Made by a program: the position numbers and the translations under genes
Shown here: positions 17,756 through 25,365 of the stretch, piece after piece
How positions within the stretch are numbered: the first letter of the stretch is position 1
How the letters are laid out: every line of letters starts with the position of its first letter
DNA from: an uncultured Verrucomicrobiota bacterium
GTDB lineage: Bacteria > Verrucomicrobiota > Verrucomicrobiia > Opitutales > Opitutaceae
Direction of reading: 5' to 3'
DNA length: 37,469 nucleotides
Assembly: GCA_903960515.1 (NCBI GenBank)
Contig: CAJCBL010000187.1
Coordinates: 1 to 37,469 of the forward strand
Notes under the pieces: model-generated
Told to the model about the DNA's origin: nothing
Database searches by the model: none
Seen by the model: only the letters and a program-made list of their open reading frames with translations

Positions 17756-18708
17756 AGGGAAAGGGGAGAGGGAGGGAGCAGCGCCTCGATGCGCAGCTTC
17801 GACTCGAGCACGGACTCCGGGGTGACCTTCGGTCCGTATTCAAGGACGAGGACATGCTCGGGACGGAAGAACCTCGACACCATCGCAAAGTCGATTGTTC
17901 CCGTACCCACGGGCTGGTGATCCTTGCCGGAGCCGTCGATGTCGTGGAGGTGGAAACCGATCAACTGCGCGGCGTTCTGCTCCAGGTGCCGCGCGTGCTC
18001 GAGCAGGCCGGTCCGCTGCTTGATCTGCGCATGCCCGCAGTCGTGCCAATAGCCCGCCACACCCTGCCGGCTCATGCTGGCAAGCAGCTCCGGGAAACCG
18101 TCGTCGAGGGGCAGTTCGTCGATGCGTTCGCGATTCTCCAGCCCCAAGCGCAGCCCGCGCTCCGCAGCGTAGGGAAGGATCTCCTCCAGGCTGGCCTTCA
18201 CGCGGGCCAGGGGCGCCGTGGAGCCCTTGCGGATACGCCCTATGGTTTTGGCCAGCAGTTCCTTGTATTCCGGGGCCTCGGCCGAAAACGCCTCGCCCTT
18301 CGACTTCAGATAGTTCCGGTACTTGCGCACGGGGCTAAACCAGAAGAACTCCACCTGCCCGAGGTGCACCACCACCACCCGCGCCCCCACCTGCTGGGAA
18401 AAATCCAGGGTGCGCCTGGTCTGCCGCAGCCACTGTGAATGCTCCCGATGATCGGCGGTTGACGGCATGTAAATGTTGGGCGCCGGCAAGGTGAACCCGG
18501 TGGGCAGCGGGCAAAAGTTGTGCGTGGAGGAGACTCGGATCACGCCTTCGCGCAGTGCCCGTAGAATTCCCGGCACCAGCGAAATGCGGATGCCGTGGCT
18601 GAGTTCGACCCACTCAAACCCGAGGGCAGCCACCTCCTGCAGCATCGCATACCCATCGGTATGCCGTTGCGACAGCCAACTACTCGAAAGGGAGAGAACC
18701 GGTTTCAC
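17752..18708 (-). CDS. Sugar phosphate isomerase/epimerase-like TIM-barrel protein
   Basis: Xylose-isomerase-like TIM-barrel family (AP endonuclease 2 superfamily), 318 residues from GTG 18706-18708 (opens KPVLSLSSSWLSQ). Visible barrel motifs are GFEWVELSHG (strand 1/2), VRVSSTHNFCP-like RVSSTHNFC, VVVHLGQVEF, LGLENRERIDELP, GYWHDCGHAQIKQ, and GFHLHDIDGSGKDHQPVGTGTIDF. His, Glu and Asp residues in the last four fit the metal site of this superfamily. The substrate cannot be read from sequence. An earlier TTG at 18726 is possible. It overlaps the tlpA-like gene by four bases. Confidence 0.85.
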   Translation of the reverse strand: MKPVLSLSSSWLSQRHTDGYAMLQEVAALGFEWVELSHGIRISLVPGILRALREGVIRVSSTHNFCPLPTGFTLPAPNIYMPSTADHREHSQWLRQTRRTLDFSQQVGARVVVVHLGQVEFFWFSPVRKYRNYLKSKGEAFSAEAPEYKELLAKTIGRIRKGSTAPLARVKASLEEILPYAAERGLRLGLENRERIDELPLDDGFPELLASMSRQGVAGYWHDCGHAQIKQRTGLLEHARHLEQNAAQLIGFHLHDIDGSGKDHQPVGTGTIDFAMVSRFFRPEHVLVLEYGPKVTPESVLESKLRIEALLPPSPLSL

Positions 18709-18775
18709 GCGTGAGTAAGGACGCAACCGATGCAGCCCGCCCGGGGCAAGATTCTAAAGCGGTCCATCTGCGCAC

Positions 18776-18803
18776 AAAAAAGCGCCGGTCGGTGGACCGG
18801 CGC
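18776..18803 (-). terminator. Rho-independent terminator of rpsU
   Basis: On the minus strand GCGCCGGTC (18803-18795) pairs with GACCGGCGC (18790-18782) around a 4-nt loop, followed by six T residues (18781-18776). It lies 18 bases past the rpsU stop. Confidence 0.92.
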
Positions 18804-18821
18804 CAAGGAAAACTGGTCAAC

Positions 18822-19019
18822 TCACTGCGCGTAGCGAGCGCGGAGCATGGCGGTGAACGCCGATACTTTTGCCTTCCGGCGACGCTTCTCGCAGGGCTTT
18901 TCGTAGTAGCGCTTCGCACGGACATCCATGATGATGTTCTCGCGCTCGAGCTTCTTCTTCATGCGGCGGATGGCACGGTCCACCGGCTCGTTTTTGCGGA
19001 TCTTGATCTCGATTGGCAT
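18822..19019 (-). CDS. rpsU: 30S ribosomal protein S21
   Basis: Small-subunit protein needed for initiation on many mRNAs. The 65-residue sequence has the family layout: MPIEIKIRKNEPVDRAIRRMKKK, then RENIIMDVRAKRYYEKPCEKRRRKAK and a basic tail. It starts at ATG 19017-19019. It is probably monocistronic, with its own terminator and a 132-base upstream spacer after the glycosyltransferase stop. S21 affects Shine-Dalgarno dependence in Bacteroidota; here most genes also lack clear sites. Confidence 0.96.
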   Translation of the reverse strand: MPIEIKIRKNEPVDRAIRRMKKKLERENIIMDVRAKRYYEKPCEKRRRKAKVSAFTAMLRARYAQ

Positions 19020-19151
19020 GACGTCTGTGAAAGGATTGGTCGGAAGAAACCGGGAGAAAGCCGACCGACCTGCCCGCGGTCAATGCCTATTTTCAATTGC
19101 ACGAAGAATTCAGCCGCCCTCGCTCTCGCGCGAGCATGCCGGCCACGGCAG

Positions 19152-20723
19152 TCAGGGAGCCGGAACCACCGGCTTCGGCGCTCCCAGATGCAGGAGATGC
19201 CATGCGCTGCCCTGGTGCTCGGCCACGACCGGCAACCCGGGCAAAGCGGCATCGAGCGCCTCTCGTTTGTGCTTCTCGGCCGAGACAATCAACAGCGCAC
19301 CGTGATCATACCGGCCCGAGCGCACGCGCTCGGAAAACTCCGCCACCGTCCAGGTCTCGAATTTCCCCTTGGTATCCGGTGCCACCCGCTCCGGCAGCGC
19401 ATCGCGCCCCAGCCCCAGGTAGAACGTCACGCCGTGGTTGACCCCCTGTTCCCAAAGAATCACCGGCGCGCCAGCGGGCAACTTCACCAACTCAGCGCGC
19501 ACCTCGCGAGAGAGCGCCGCCATGTCGCGAGGGTTGGGCAGATAGCCGGCCGCGCCCTTGAAGGCTACCAGCGCCACCAGCACCACCACGGCAACGGTAC
19601 GAAAGGCCTGCATACGCGCGCGCGCCGCCAACACCCGCCCAGCCAGCAGCGCCAGCGGTACCGCCAATGGCAGCACATAGAGGTGCAGCTTGCTGCGCGA
19701 CAGGCAGAACACGACCAGCGGAAGCACCACCCAGCCGACCACCAGCAGCCTCAGGTCGCGCGCAGCACACAGCTCGCGCCACTTTGCCACTCGGCCCCAA
19801 CCGCCGCGCCACGCCAGCACCGCCGCCCACACACCGAACGGCCCGGCCACCCCCAGCATCGCCGGCCCGTAGATCTCGATGGCCTTGTACCAAGCCCGGT
19901 TGTGCCCGAGATTCGACGACACCCGCGCGACGATCTCCACGTTCACGTAGTAGCTCAACAGGTCAGGATGGCGCAACCGCATCGCCACATACCACGGTGC
20001 CGCCACCGCAACAAAGGCCAGCAGCCCGCGCCAGTCGCCCAAGGGCACCCTACGCTCCCGCGGCTGTAACAGGTTCCATGGGATGAACGCCAGCATCGGC
20101 AGCAGCGCCGGCGGCCCCTTGATCATGAACCCCAGCCCCCAGGCCGCCCACATCGCCACCGCATAGCGGCTACGCCGGGCCTGGTCGGCCTCGGTCGCCG
20201 CAAAAAGAAACGCCAGGGCCGCCAACGCCTCGGCGGCGGTGAGGTAGATGTCGGTCGTCACAATGTACGCACCCACCGCCGGAAACCCGAGCGCGATCGC
20301 CGTGGCAGCAAGAAGGCCGGCCCTCTCGCCCCACAGGCGCCTCCCGGCCGCGAATACAGCAAGAACTGTGACCAACAGCGCCGCCACCCCGGGCATCCGT
20401 GCGCCCCAGGCATTGACGCCGAAAATCTTCATACCGAGCGCGACACACCAGTAGGCCACCGGCGGCTTGGTCCAGTGCGGCTGGAACTCAAGGCTGGGCT
20501 CCAGCCAATTGCCGCTCAACAACATCTCCCGCGCACACTCGGCGTAGCGCGTCTCGCTCGTCTCGGTAAGTCCACGCGTGCCCTGGAAGGCCACGCCCAC
20601 GATGAGTGCGGCGAGCACCGGCAGCAGGAGCCGCAGCCACAGCGGCCAGGCCAGCACATCTCGCCAGTAGGCGGGCGACACAGGCGCAGAGGAAGGATTC
20701 GTTGCAGCGGATTTGGAGGCCAT
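19152..20723 (-). CDS. ArnT/PMT-type membrane glycosyltransferase (GT83/GT39-like)
   Basis: Polytopic inner-membrane glycosyltransferase using a polyprenyl-phosphate sugar, of the ArnT/dolichyl-phosphomannose protein mannosyltransferase superfamily, 523 residues. The first helix (about 20-38) is followed by the periplasmic catalytic loop GLTETSETRYAECAREML and the motif EFQPHWTKPPVAYW, both typical of the family. About 11-12 hydrophobic segments follow, with GFMIKGPPALLP and SRSKLHLYVLPLAVPLALLAG characteristic of ArnT-like proteins. A soluble C-terminal part (about 415-523) follows. ATG 20721-20723 is chosen; a longer open frame upstream is Trp/Pro-rich and not family-like. The lipid or protein acceptor is unknown; the O-antigen-ligase-like gene 5 kb away suggests envelope glycan modification. 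Confidence 0.88.
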   Translation of the reverse strand: MASKSAATNPSSAPVSPAYWRDVLAWPLWLRLLLPVLAALIVGVAFQGTRGLTETSETRYAECAREMLLSGNWLEPSLEFQPHWTKPPVAYWCVALGMKIFGVNAWGARMPGVAALLVTVLAVFAAGRRLWGERAGLLAATAIALGFPAVGAYIVTTDIYLTAAEALAALAFLFAATEADQARRSRYAVAMWAAWGLGFMIKGPPALLPMLAFIPWNLLQPRERRVPLGDWRGLLAFVAVAAPWYVAMRLRHPDLLSYYVNVEIVARVSSNLGHNRAWYKAIEIYGPAMLGVAGPFGVWAAVLAWRGGWGRVAKWRELCAARDLRLLVVGWVVLPLVVFCLSRSKLHLYVLPLAVPLALLAGRVLAARARMQAFRTVAVVVLVALVAFKGAAGYLPNPRDMAALSREVRAELVKLPAGAPVILWEQGVNHGVTFYLGLGRDALPERVAPDTKGKFETWTVAEFSERVRSGRYDHGALLIVSAEKHKREALDAALPGLPVVAEHQGSAWHLLHLGAPKPVVPAP

Positions 20724-21105
20724 GGGTGGGCTGGCGCGGCAAACCCGTGCCAGCCACCGCATGGGATGCGCCACCTCCCCGCCCGTCGCAAGCCAACAAA
20801 GCCAGCCCGGGCATTTCCCCCGCCCCCATGTAGAACGCCGCCCCAGGCATGGGCCCGCCGGCTGCAGCCATCCAATCGGCCAGGACGGTCGCACAGGCAC
20901 CGGCGAAGTGGTGAGCGGAGGGCCGCCGCTCAAGAGGCGCCGCCTGCGACCGTGCAGTAACTACAGCCCAACGGCCTGCCTGCGGCGCGGATCGAGCGTA
21001 AACAACTCCGCCCTACAAAGGTCGCCGCTGCTTCCCTGGCCGGGGCGCGAACACTCGCGCGCTTGGGCCGGTTAAAGCCGGGGCGCGCGAAATATTTCCG
21101 CAGCA
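20724..21105. other. Non-coding divergent spacer upstream of rho
   Basis: GC-rich spacer between the divergent glycosyltransferase and rho genes. No recognisable gene or strong repeat is seen. The rho-proximal part holds the promoter-like and structured elements listed separately. Confidence 0.5.
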
Positions 21106-21134
21106 TTGACAGAGCCGGAGTGAACTCTACGGTT
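21106..21134 (+). promoter_or_regulatory. Possible rho promoter
   Basis: TTGACA (21106-21111), a 17-base spacer, then TACGGT (21129-21134), a weak -10. This would give a leader of about 200 nt before the rho ATG. Confidence 0.4.
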
Positions 21135-21170
21135 CGCCGCGAAGCTGCCGCCAATGGCTTGGCTCCTGAA

Positions 21171-21205
21171 CTCGGGAGACGGTTTGAAAACCCTGCCCTC
21201 CCGAG
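21171..21205 (+). promoter_or_regulatory. Hairpin in the rho leader
   Basis: CTCGGGAG (21171-21178) pairs with CTCCCGAG (21198-21205); within the loop GGTTT and AAAACC can pair again. A weaker stem, GACC...GGTC (about 21207-21227), follows. Long leaders with autoregulation are known for rho in other bacteria; a regulatory role here is inferred. Confidence 0.4.
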
Positions 21206-21337
21206 AGACCGACTTAAACGTCTGGTCGCTCACAAGTGTGATACAGATTGAGTGTTTCTTGGGCGTGAATCGCGCCCCGGCGATGCTTCCTCGGTTCGCA
21301 CGGGTCACTGCCTCGGTCGTTTCGTATCTACGTTATC

Positions 21338-22528
21338 ATGGAAAACACTCCCACGCCTGCTCCAGCGCAAGCTGCAGCACTGCCCCCCCAAGAGCAGCCC
21401 GTCGCCCTCGCCGCGAACGAGATTCGCGTATCCGGCATCCTCGATCTTACCAACGACAAGGCCGGCTCCGGTTCACTGCTCGATCCGACCAAGAGCGGCA
21501 AGATGCGCCCCACCGATCCCTACCTGCCCAAGGAGCTGGTGCGCCGCTTCAAGCTCAAGCAGGGCAGCTTCATCGAGGCTGTGGCCAATCCCGACCCCCG
21601 CTTTCCGAATCCCAAAATTCGCTTCATCGAGAAGGTCGACGGCCTGCCCACCGAGCAACGCCTGCGCATGGCCGACTTCACCCAGCTCACCTCGGTGACC
21701 CCGGACAAGCAGATCAAACTGGAGACCATCGACCACCGCATGACCGTGCGCACGATGGATCTGTTCTGCCCCATCGGCAAAGGCACCCGCGGCCTCATCG
21801 TCGCCCCTCCCCGCACCGGCAAGACCACGCTGCTGCGCGACATCGCCTTTGGCGCCCTCGAGAACCACCCGGAGATCCACGTGATGATTCTGCTGGTGGA
21901 CGAACGCCCCGAGGAGGTCACCGACTTCCGACGCAGCGTGCCCAAGGCCGAGCTGTGGGCCTCGTCCAACGACGAACCGCTCCACAACCACCTTCGCGTC
22001 GCCGATCTTTGCATCGAGCGCGCCAAGCGCCTGGTGGAAACCGGTCGCCACGTGCTCATCCTGCTCGACTCGATCACCCGCCTGGCCCGCGCGCACAACA
22101 ACGCCCGCACCGGAGGCAAGACGATGTCCGGCGGTGTGGATTCACGCGCCCTCGAAAAGCCCCGCCAGCTCTTCGCCGCCGCGCGCAACACCGAGGAGGC
22201 CGGCAGCCTCACCATCTTGGCCTCCGCGCTCGTGGAGACCGGCAGCCGTATGGACGAAGTCATCTTCCAGGAGTTCAAGGGTACCGGAAATATGGAGATG
22301 GTCTTGGACCGCAAGGTGGCCGAGATGCGCATCTGGCCGGCGATCAACGTGGCCGCCTCCGGCACCCGCCGCGAGGAGTTGCTCATCCCCGCCAAGAAGC
22401 TGGAGGCTATCCACTTCTTCCGCCGAGCCCTGGTCACCGGCCGCATCGAGGAAGCCTCGGAGACGATGATCACCCGCTTGGGCAAGACCAAGACCAACGA
22501 CGAATTCATCTCGTTGATCTCGCGCTGA
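21338..22528 (+). CDS. rho: Transcription termination factor Rho
   Basis: Hexameric RNA-dependent ATPase/helicase that ends transcription. Of 396 residues, the N-terminal 28 are Ala/Pro/Gln-rich. The OSB RNA-binding domain covers about 30-115 (ANEIRVSGILDLTNDKAGSG). Walker A APPRTGKTT is at 156-164, and Walker B is in VMILLVDERPEEVTDF. The Q-loop/R-loop region HVLILLDSITRLARAHN and GTGNMEMVLDRKVAEMRIWPAINVAASGTRREELL follow. It lacks the long N-terminal insertion of many high-GC Rho proteins. It is monocistronic, ending in a strong terminator. Confidence 0.97.
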   Translation: MENTPTPAPAQAAALPPQEQPVALAANEIRVSGILDLTNDKAGSGSLLDPTKSGKMRPTDPYLPKELVRRFKLKQGSFIEAVANPDPRFPNPKIRFIEKVDGLPTEQRLRMADFTQLTSVTPDKQIKLETIDHRMTVRTMDLFCPIGKGTRGLIVAPPRTGKTTLLRDIAFGALENHPEIHVMILLVDERPEEVTDFRRSVPKAELWASSNDEPLHNHLRVADLCIERAKRLVETGRHVLILLDSITRLARAHNNARTGGKTMSGGVDSRALEKPRQLFAAARNTEEAGSLTILASALVETGSRMDEVIFQEFKGTGNMEMVLDRKVAEMRIWPAINVAASGTRREELLIPAKKLEAIHFFRRALVTGRIEEASETMITRLGKTKTNDEFISLISR

Positions 22529-22554
22529 GCCACCCTATCCGCTCGCACCTTTCA

Positions 22555-22582
22555 AGCCCCGGCCATTGAGCCGGGGCTTTTT
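22555..22582 (+). terminator. Rho-independent terminator of rho
   Basis: AGCCCCGGC (22555-22563) pairs with GCCGGGGCT (22570-22578) around a 6-nt loop, and the T-tract runs to 22582. Confidence 0.92.
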
Positions 22583-22976
22583 GTTGCTCCTGCCGCCAGC
22601 ATTCGAGGTGCACCCGTTATCGGCCAGTAGAGGTACCATTCATCCCAGCCCGCAAAGCGGGGGCTTTGCCCAGAATAGGGAGATACAGCGGCTGTACCCT
22701 AGGCGTTGCAGGAGCGTGCTTGCACGCGATCTGCGCTCTGAATCGCGTGCAAGCACAGCTCCTATGGCGGACATCGGAGTATGGGCACTGTGCGAGCGCA
22801 AATTGGTGCGAGTGCATGGTTACGGCGGAGACCCACCCCCGCGCAATTTTGAACAGCGGGCTCTCGTTTGCGGTGCCGGCCGGCGCGTACCGGTCTACAG
22901 CTCCTGCTTACGGCCAGTGCCCCGCTGGCGCCGCCCCGCTATGGAGTGCCGCACAGTTGCCCGCCTCATCCTCGCC
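22583..22976. other. Non-coding convergent gap after rho
   Basis: Between the rho terminator and the ftsB-like stop. It contains one REP-like element (22708-22765) and nothing else recognisable. Confidence 0.55.
22708..22765. repeat. REP-like palindromic element, near-complete copy
   Basis: Same family as 5218-5274. The right arm has a one-base insertion (AAGCACAGCTCCTA) that breaks perfect symmetry. ATGGTTACGGC follows 50 bases later. Confidence 0.82.
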
Positions 22977-23258
22977 CTACTCCCGGAACCGGAAAACGGT
23001 CTCGCCCTGCTTGGCATAGCCGAGCTTGCGGCGGATCATCGACTCCACGTACTGGGGATCGCCGCGCAATTGGGCCAGCATCCGCTCCTGCTCCTTCAAC
23101 TCCTGTTGGGCAAGCTGCAGCCGCTGGCGACTCTCCATCTCCTGCATTCGCAGGTTGGTGAGTTGCTGGTTGGTTTGCAGAAACGAGATCCCGGCAAACG
23201 CACTGAGCGCCAGGAACACGACGGCATAGAGAGTTGCGAGAAAACGGCCAATGGACAT
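22977..23258 (-). CDS. FtsB/DivIC-like septum formation initiator protein
   Basis: A 93-residue bitopic membrane protein. A short cytoplasmic start is followed by one transmembrane helix (about 6-26, FLATLYAVVFLALSAFAGISF) and a coiled coil (about 29-65, rich in Gln/Leu/Glu: QRLQLAQQELKEQERMLAQL). The C-terminal segment DPQYVESMIRRKLGYAKQGETVFRF is the FtsB/DivIC signature. Such proteins bridge FtsL and FtsQ in the divisome. The length is typical. It stands alone on the minus strand, divergent from the exeA-like gene. Confidence 0.88.
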   Translation of the reverse strand: MSIGRFLATLYAVVFLALSAFAGISFLQTNQQLTNLRMQEMESRQRLQLAQQELKEQERMLAQLRGDPQYVESMIRRKLGYAKQGETVFRFRE

Positions 23259-23412
23259 CGGGCAGGCAAAAAAGCGCGGAGTAAGAAACGGGTTTAGATG
23301 CCGCTACTTTCGTGCAATTGAATTTTAGAGTCCATAATTGGAGGCGTTTCAATACTTTTCCCGTTGCGCGCCATCGATCTGCGCGTCACGACGACCCAAC
23401 CAAGCCCGACCG

Positions 23413-24228
23413 ATGTACCAAAGCTTCTACGGTTTCGAGGAGATGCCCTTCAACATCACCCCGGATCCGAAGTTCCTCTACCTTAGCCCGTCCCACGTCG
23501 ATGCGCTCCAGCATCTCAAATATGGCATTCAGGAGCGTAAAGGCTTCATCGTGCTCATAGGCGAAGTGGGCTGCGGCAAGACCACCCTGTGCCGGCGCTT
23601 GCTCAACGAGCTCGATCCCGAGCATTTCGAAACCGCGCTCATCCTCAACCCGCGCGTCACCGAGACTGAGATGCTCGAAACCATCCTGCTCGAACTCGGC
23701 GAGACCATCGAGCAGCACACGCACAACGCCCTGGTCGCGCAGGTCAACCGTGTGCTCATGGAGCGCATCCACGCCGGCAAGGACATCGTGCTCCTCATCG
23801 ACGAGTGCCAGAACCTCTCCTTCGAGGTGCTCGAGCAGGTGCGCCTGCTCTCCAATCTGGAGACGGACAAGCAAAAGCTCCTGCAGATCGTGCTGATGGG
23901 CCAGCCCGAGTTCAAAGAGAAGCTACGCCAGGACCGCCTGCGTCAGTTGCGCCAGCGCATCCTTGTGCACTTCGAGCTCAAGGCGCTATCGCGCGCCGAG
24001 ACCGACCACTACATCTCCCACCGGCTCACCCTGGCCGGAGCCAACGGCCGCCCCCGTTTCACGAAGTGGGCACTCAAGAGCATCCACAAGCACAGCAAGG
24101 GCACCCCGCGTATCATCAACAACCTCTGCGACAAGTCCATGCTCGCCGCCTTCGTGCGCGATTCCGACGAGGTCACCTGGTGGGATGTGCGCCGCGCGCT
24201 CAAAGAGGTCGCCCACCTCACCGATTGA
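23413..24228 (+). CDS. ExeA/GspA-like AAA ATPase
   Basis: AAA+ ATPase of the ExeA/MshM type, linked to type II secretion or pilus assembly, 271 residues. It opens MYQSFYGFEEMPFNITPDPKFLYLS, the family's characteristic start. Walker A GEVGCGKTT is at 50-58 and Walker B IVLLIDECQ at 125-133. QIVLMGQPEFKEKL and RQRILVHFELKALSRAETDHYISHRL are sensor/lid regions. No C-terminal peptidoglycan-binding domain is present, so it is the short form. An in-frame codon upstream at 23338 is ignored because homology begins at MYQSF. The gene 125 bases downstream encodes a GspB-like partner. Confidence 0.9.
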   Translation: MYQSFYGFEEMPFNITPDPKFLYLSPSHVDALQHLKYGIQERKGFIVLIGEVGCGKTTLCRRLLNELDPEHFETALILNPRVTETEMLETILLELGETIEQHTHNALVAQVNRVLMERIHAGKDIVLLIDECQNLSFEVLEQVRLLSNLETDKQKLLQIVLMGQPEFKEKLRQDRLRQLRQRILVHFELKALSRAETDHYISHRLTLAGANGRPRFTKWALKSIHKHSKGTPRIINNLCDKSMLAAFVRDSDEVTWWDVRRALKEVAHLTD

Positions 24229-24265
24229 GCTCCGCGCCACCGTCTAGCAAATACTCAACCGCTCC

Positions 24266-24338
24266 CCGTCCACCGTCGACAGTCGACCGCACACCGTCCA
24301 CAGTCGCCCGTCCACAGTCGACCGCCCACCGTTCACCG
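24266..24338. repeat. Imperfect short tandem repeats between exeA- and gspB-like genes
   Basis: Units based on CCGTCCACAGTCGACCG recur about four times with small changes, and GTCGAC/CAGTCGAC palindromes are embedded. Spacing is irregular and too short for CRISPR. They lie in the spacer of a probable operon. Confidence 0.7.
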
Positions 24339-24352
24339 ACCCCGGCACCGCC

Positions 24353-25063
24353 ATGAGCCTGATCAACGACGCCCTCAAGAAAGCGCAGCGCGAACGCAGT
24401 GGTTCCGCGCCCCAATCGCTGCCCCTCGCCGCGACAGCAGGGGCGACCGGAGCAGCCCGCCCCGCCGCCAAGCCCTCGACCAACCTCTGGCCCATCGCCA
24501 TAGCCGCCGTCGCCCTTGTGGGCGGAGGCGCCGCCGTCTGGTTCCTCAAACCCGCCGCCCCCGCCGCCGTCACCGTAGCGGCCAGCATGCAGCCGGCCGC
24601 GCCAGTTGTGAACGAAACTTCGCCACAACCGGTGCCGGTCCCTGCGCCAACTGCCCCGGCCATTGCCTCCGCCGCCCGGCCCGAGGCCGCCCCGCCCCAA
24701 CTGCACATCGATCTTCCCGGCAACGCCGCGTCCGCCCCCGCACTACAGTCGGCGCCGGCACAGCAACCGTCACCGCCTGCGGTCGCTGTTGCTGTGGCAC
24801 CGGAGGTCTCGGCGGCCTCCGCGCCAGGGCCGTTCCAGATCAACCTGCAGGTCGAGGACCCGCGCATCCTCGCCTATTTGGACAACGCCCGAGTCAGCGG
24901 CATCCGGGTGGCTGCCGACGACGCCAAGCTGCTCATGAACAGCAAGGTTTACCGCACAGGCGACACCGTAGACCGTGAACTGGGGTTGAAACTGGTGACC
25001 ATCCGCCCCACCGAACTGATTTTCGAGGACAAACGAGGCACCCGGTACCTCAAGCTGCTCTGA
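24353..25063 (+). CDS. GspB-like general secretion pathway protein
   Basis: A 236-residue bitopic protein starting MSLINDALKKAQRERSG, followed by one membrane helix (about 47-66, LWPIAIAAVALVGGGAAVWFL). A long Ala/Pro/Val-rich extracytoplasmic linker (67-160) leads to a C-terminal domain (about 160-236) reading NARVSGIRVAADDAKLLMNSKVYRTGD, then LVTIRPTELIFEDKRGTRYLKLL. This end resembles GspB/PilP-like domains, in which a short beta motif binds secretin or GspA partners. The preceding ExeA/GspA-like ATPase supports a GspA-GspB pair. No other type II secretion genes are in the window. Confidence 0.75.
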   Translation: MSLINDALKKAQRERSGSAPQSLPLAATAGATGAARPAAKPSTNLWPIAIAAVALVGGGAAVWFLKPAAPAAVTVAASMQPAAPVVNETSPQPVPVPAPTAPAIASAARPEAAPPQLHIDLPGNAASAPALQSAPAQQPSPPAVAVAVAPEVSAASAPGPFQINLQVEDPRILAYLDNARVSGIRVAADDAKLLMNSKVYRTGDTVDRELGLKLVTIRPTELIFEDKRGTRYLKLL

Positions 25064-25365
25064 GTAGAGTAGAGCGCCGTAGACATGCACTTGAGGCGGT
25101 ATTCCACTCTTGTGCGGGCACGCACTTCGGGCTCCGTCGTAGGAGCGTGCTTGCACGCGATCGGCGCTCTGCATCGCGTCCCACACGCGCCTACGACACA
25201 ACCGTTGCCGCTCAGCCGCAGCGGTTGATTCCGGATCGCGGCCACCGGGGCGGCGATGGATTCAGGGCGCACGCTCGCGTGTTCGAATCTCCGCGTCACA
25301 GGGAAGCTCGCACCTCCACGCAAAACCCACTGGACCCGCCTCTTTTCCGGCCGATAGCTTCCCTC
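25064..25365. other. Spacer between gspB-like and O-antigen-ligase-like genes
   Basis: About 300 bases containing a degenerate REP-like element (25139-25194). A T-loop-like GTTCGAATC at about 25279 has no surrounding tRNA fold. Nothing else is seen. Confidence 0.5.
25139..25194. repeat. REP-like palindromic element, degenerate right arm
   Basis: The left arm matches the family (GGAGCGTGCTTGCACGCGAT). The right arm is altered (ATCGCGTCCCACACGCGCCTAC), so the outer stem is partly lost. Confidence 0.75.

Noticed and set aside
24266-24338. Possible small CRISPR array
   Set aside because: Units are irregular, partly contiguous and lack unique spacers of constant length; no cas genes are nearby.
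25210-25310. Possible tRNA, because GTTCGAATC resembles a T-loop
   Set aside because: No matching acceptor, D-arm or anticodon arm could be built around it.
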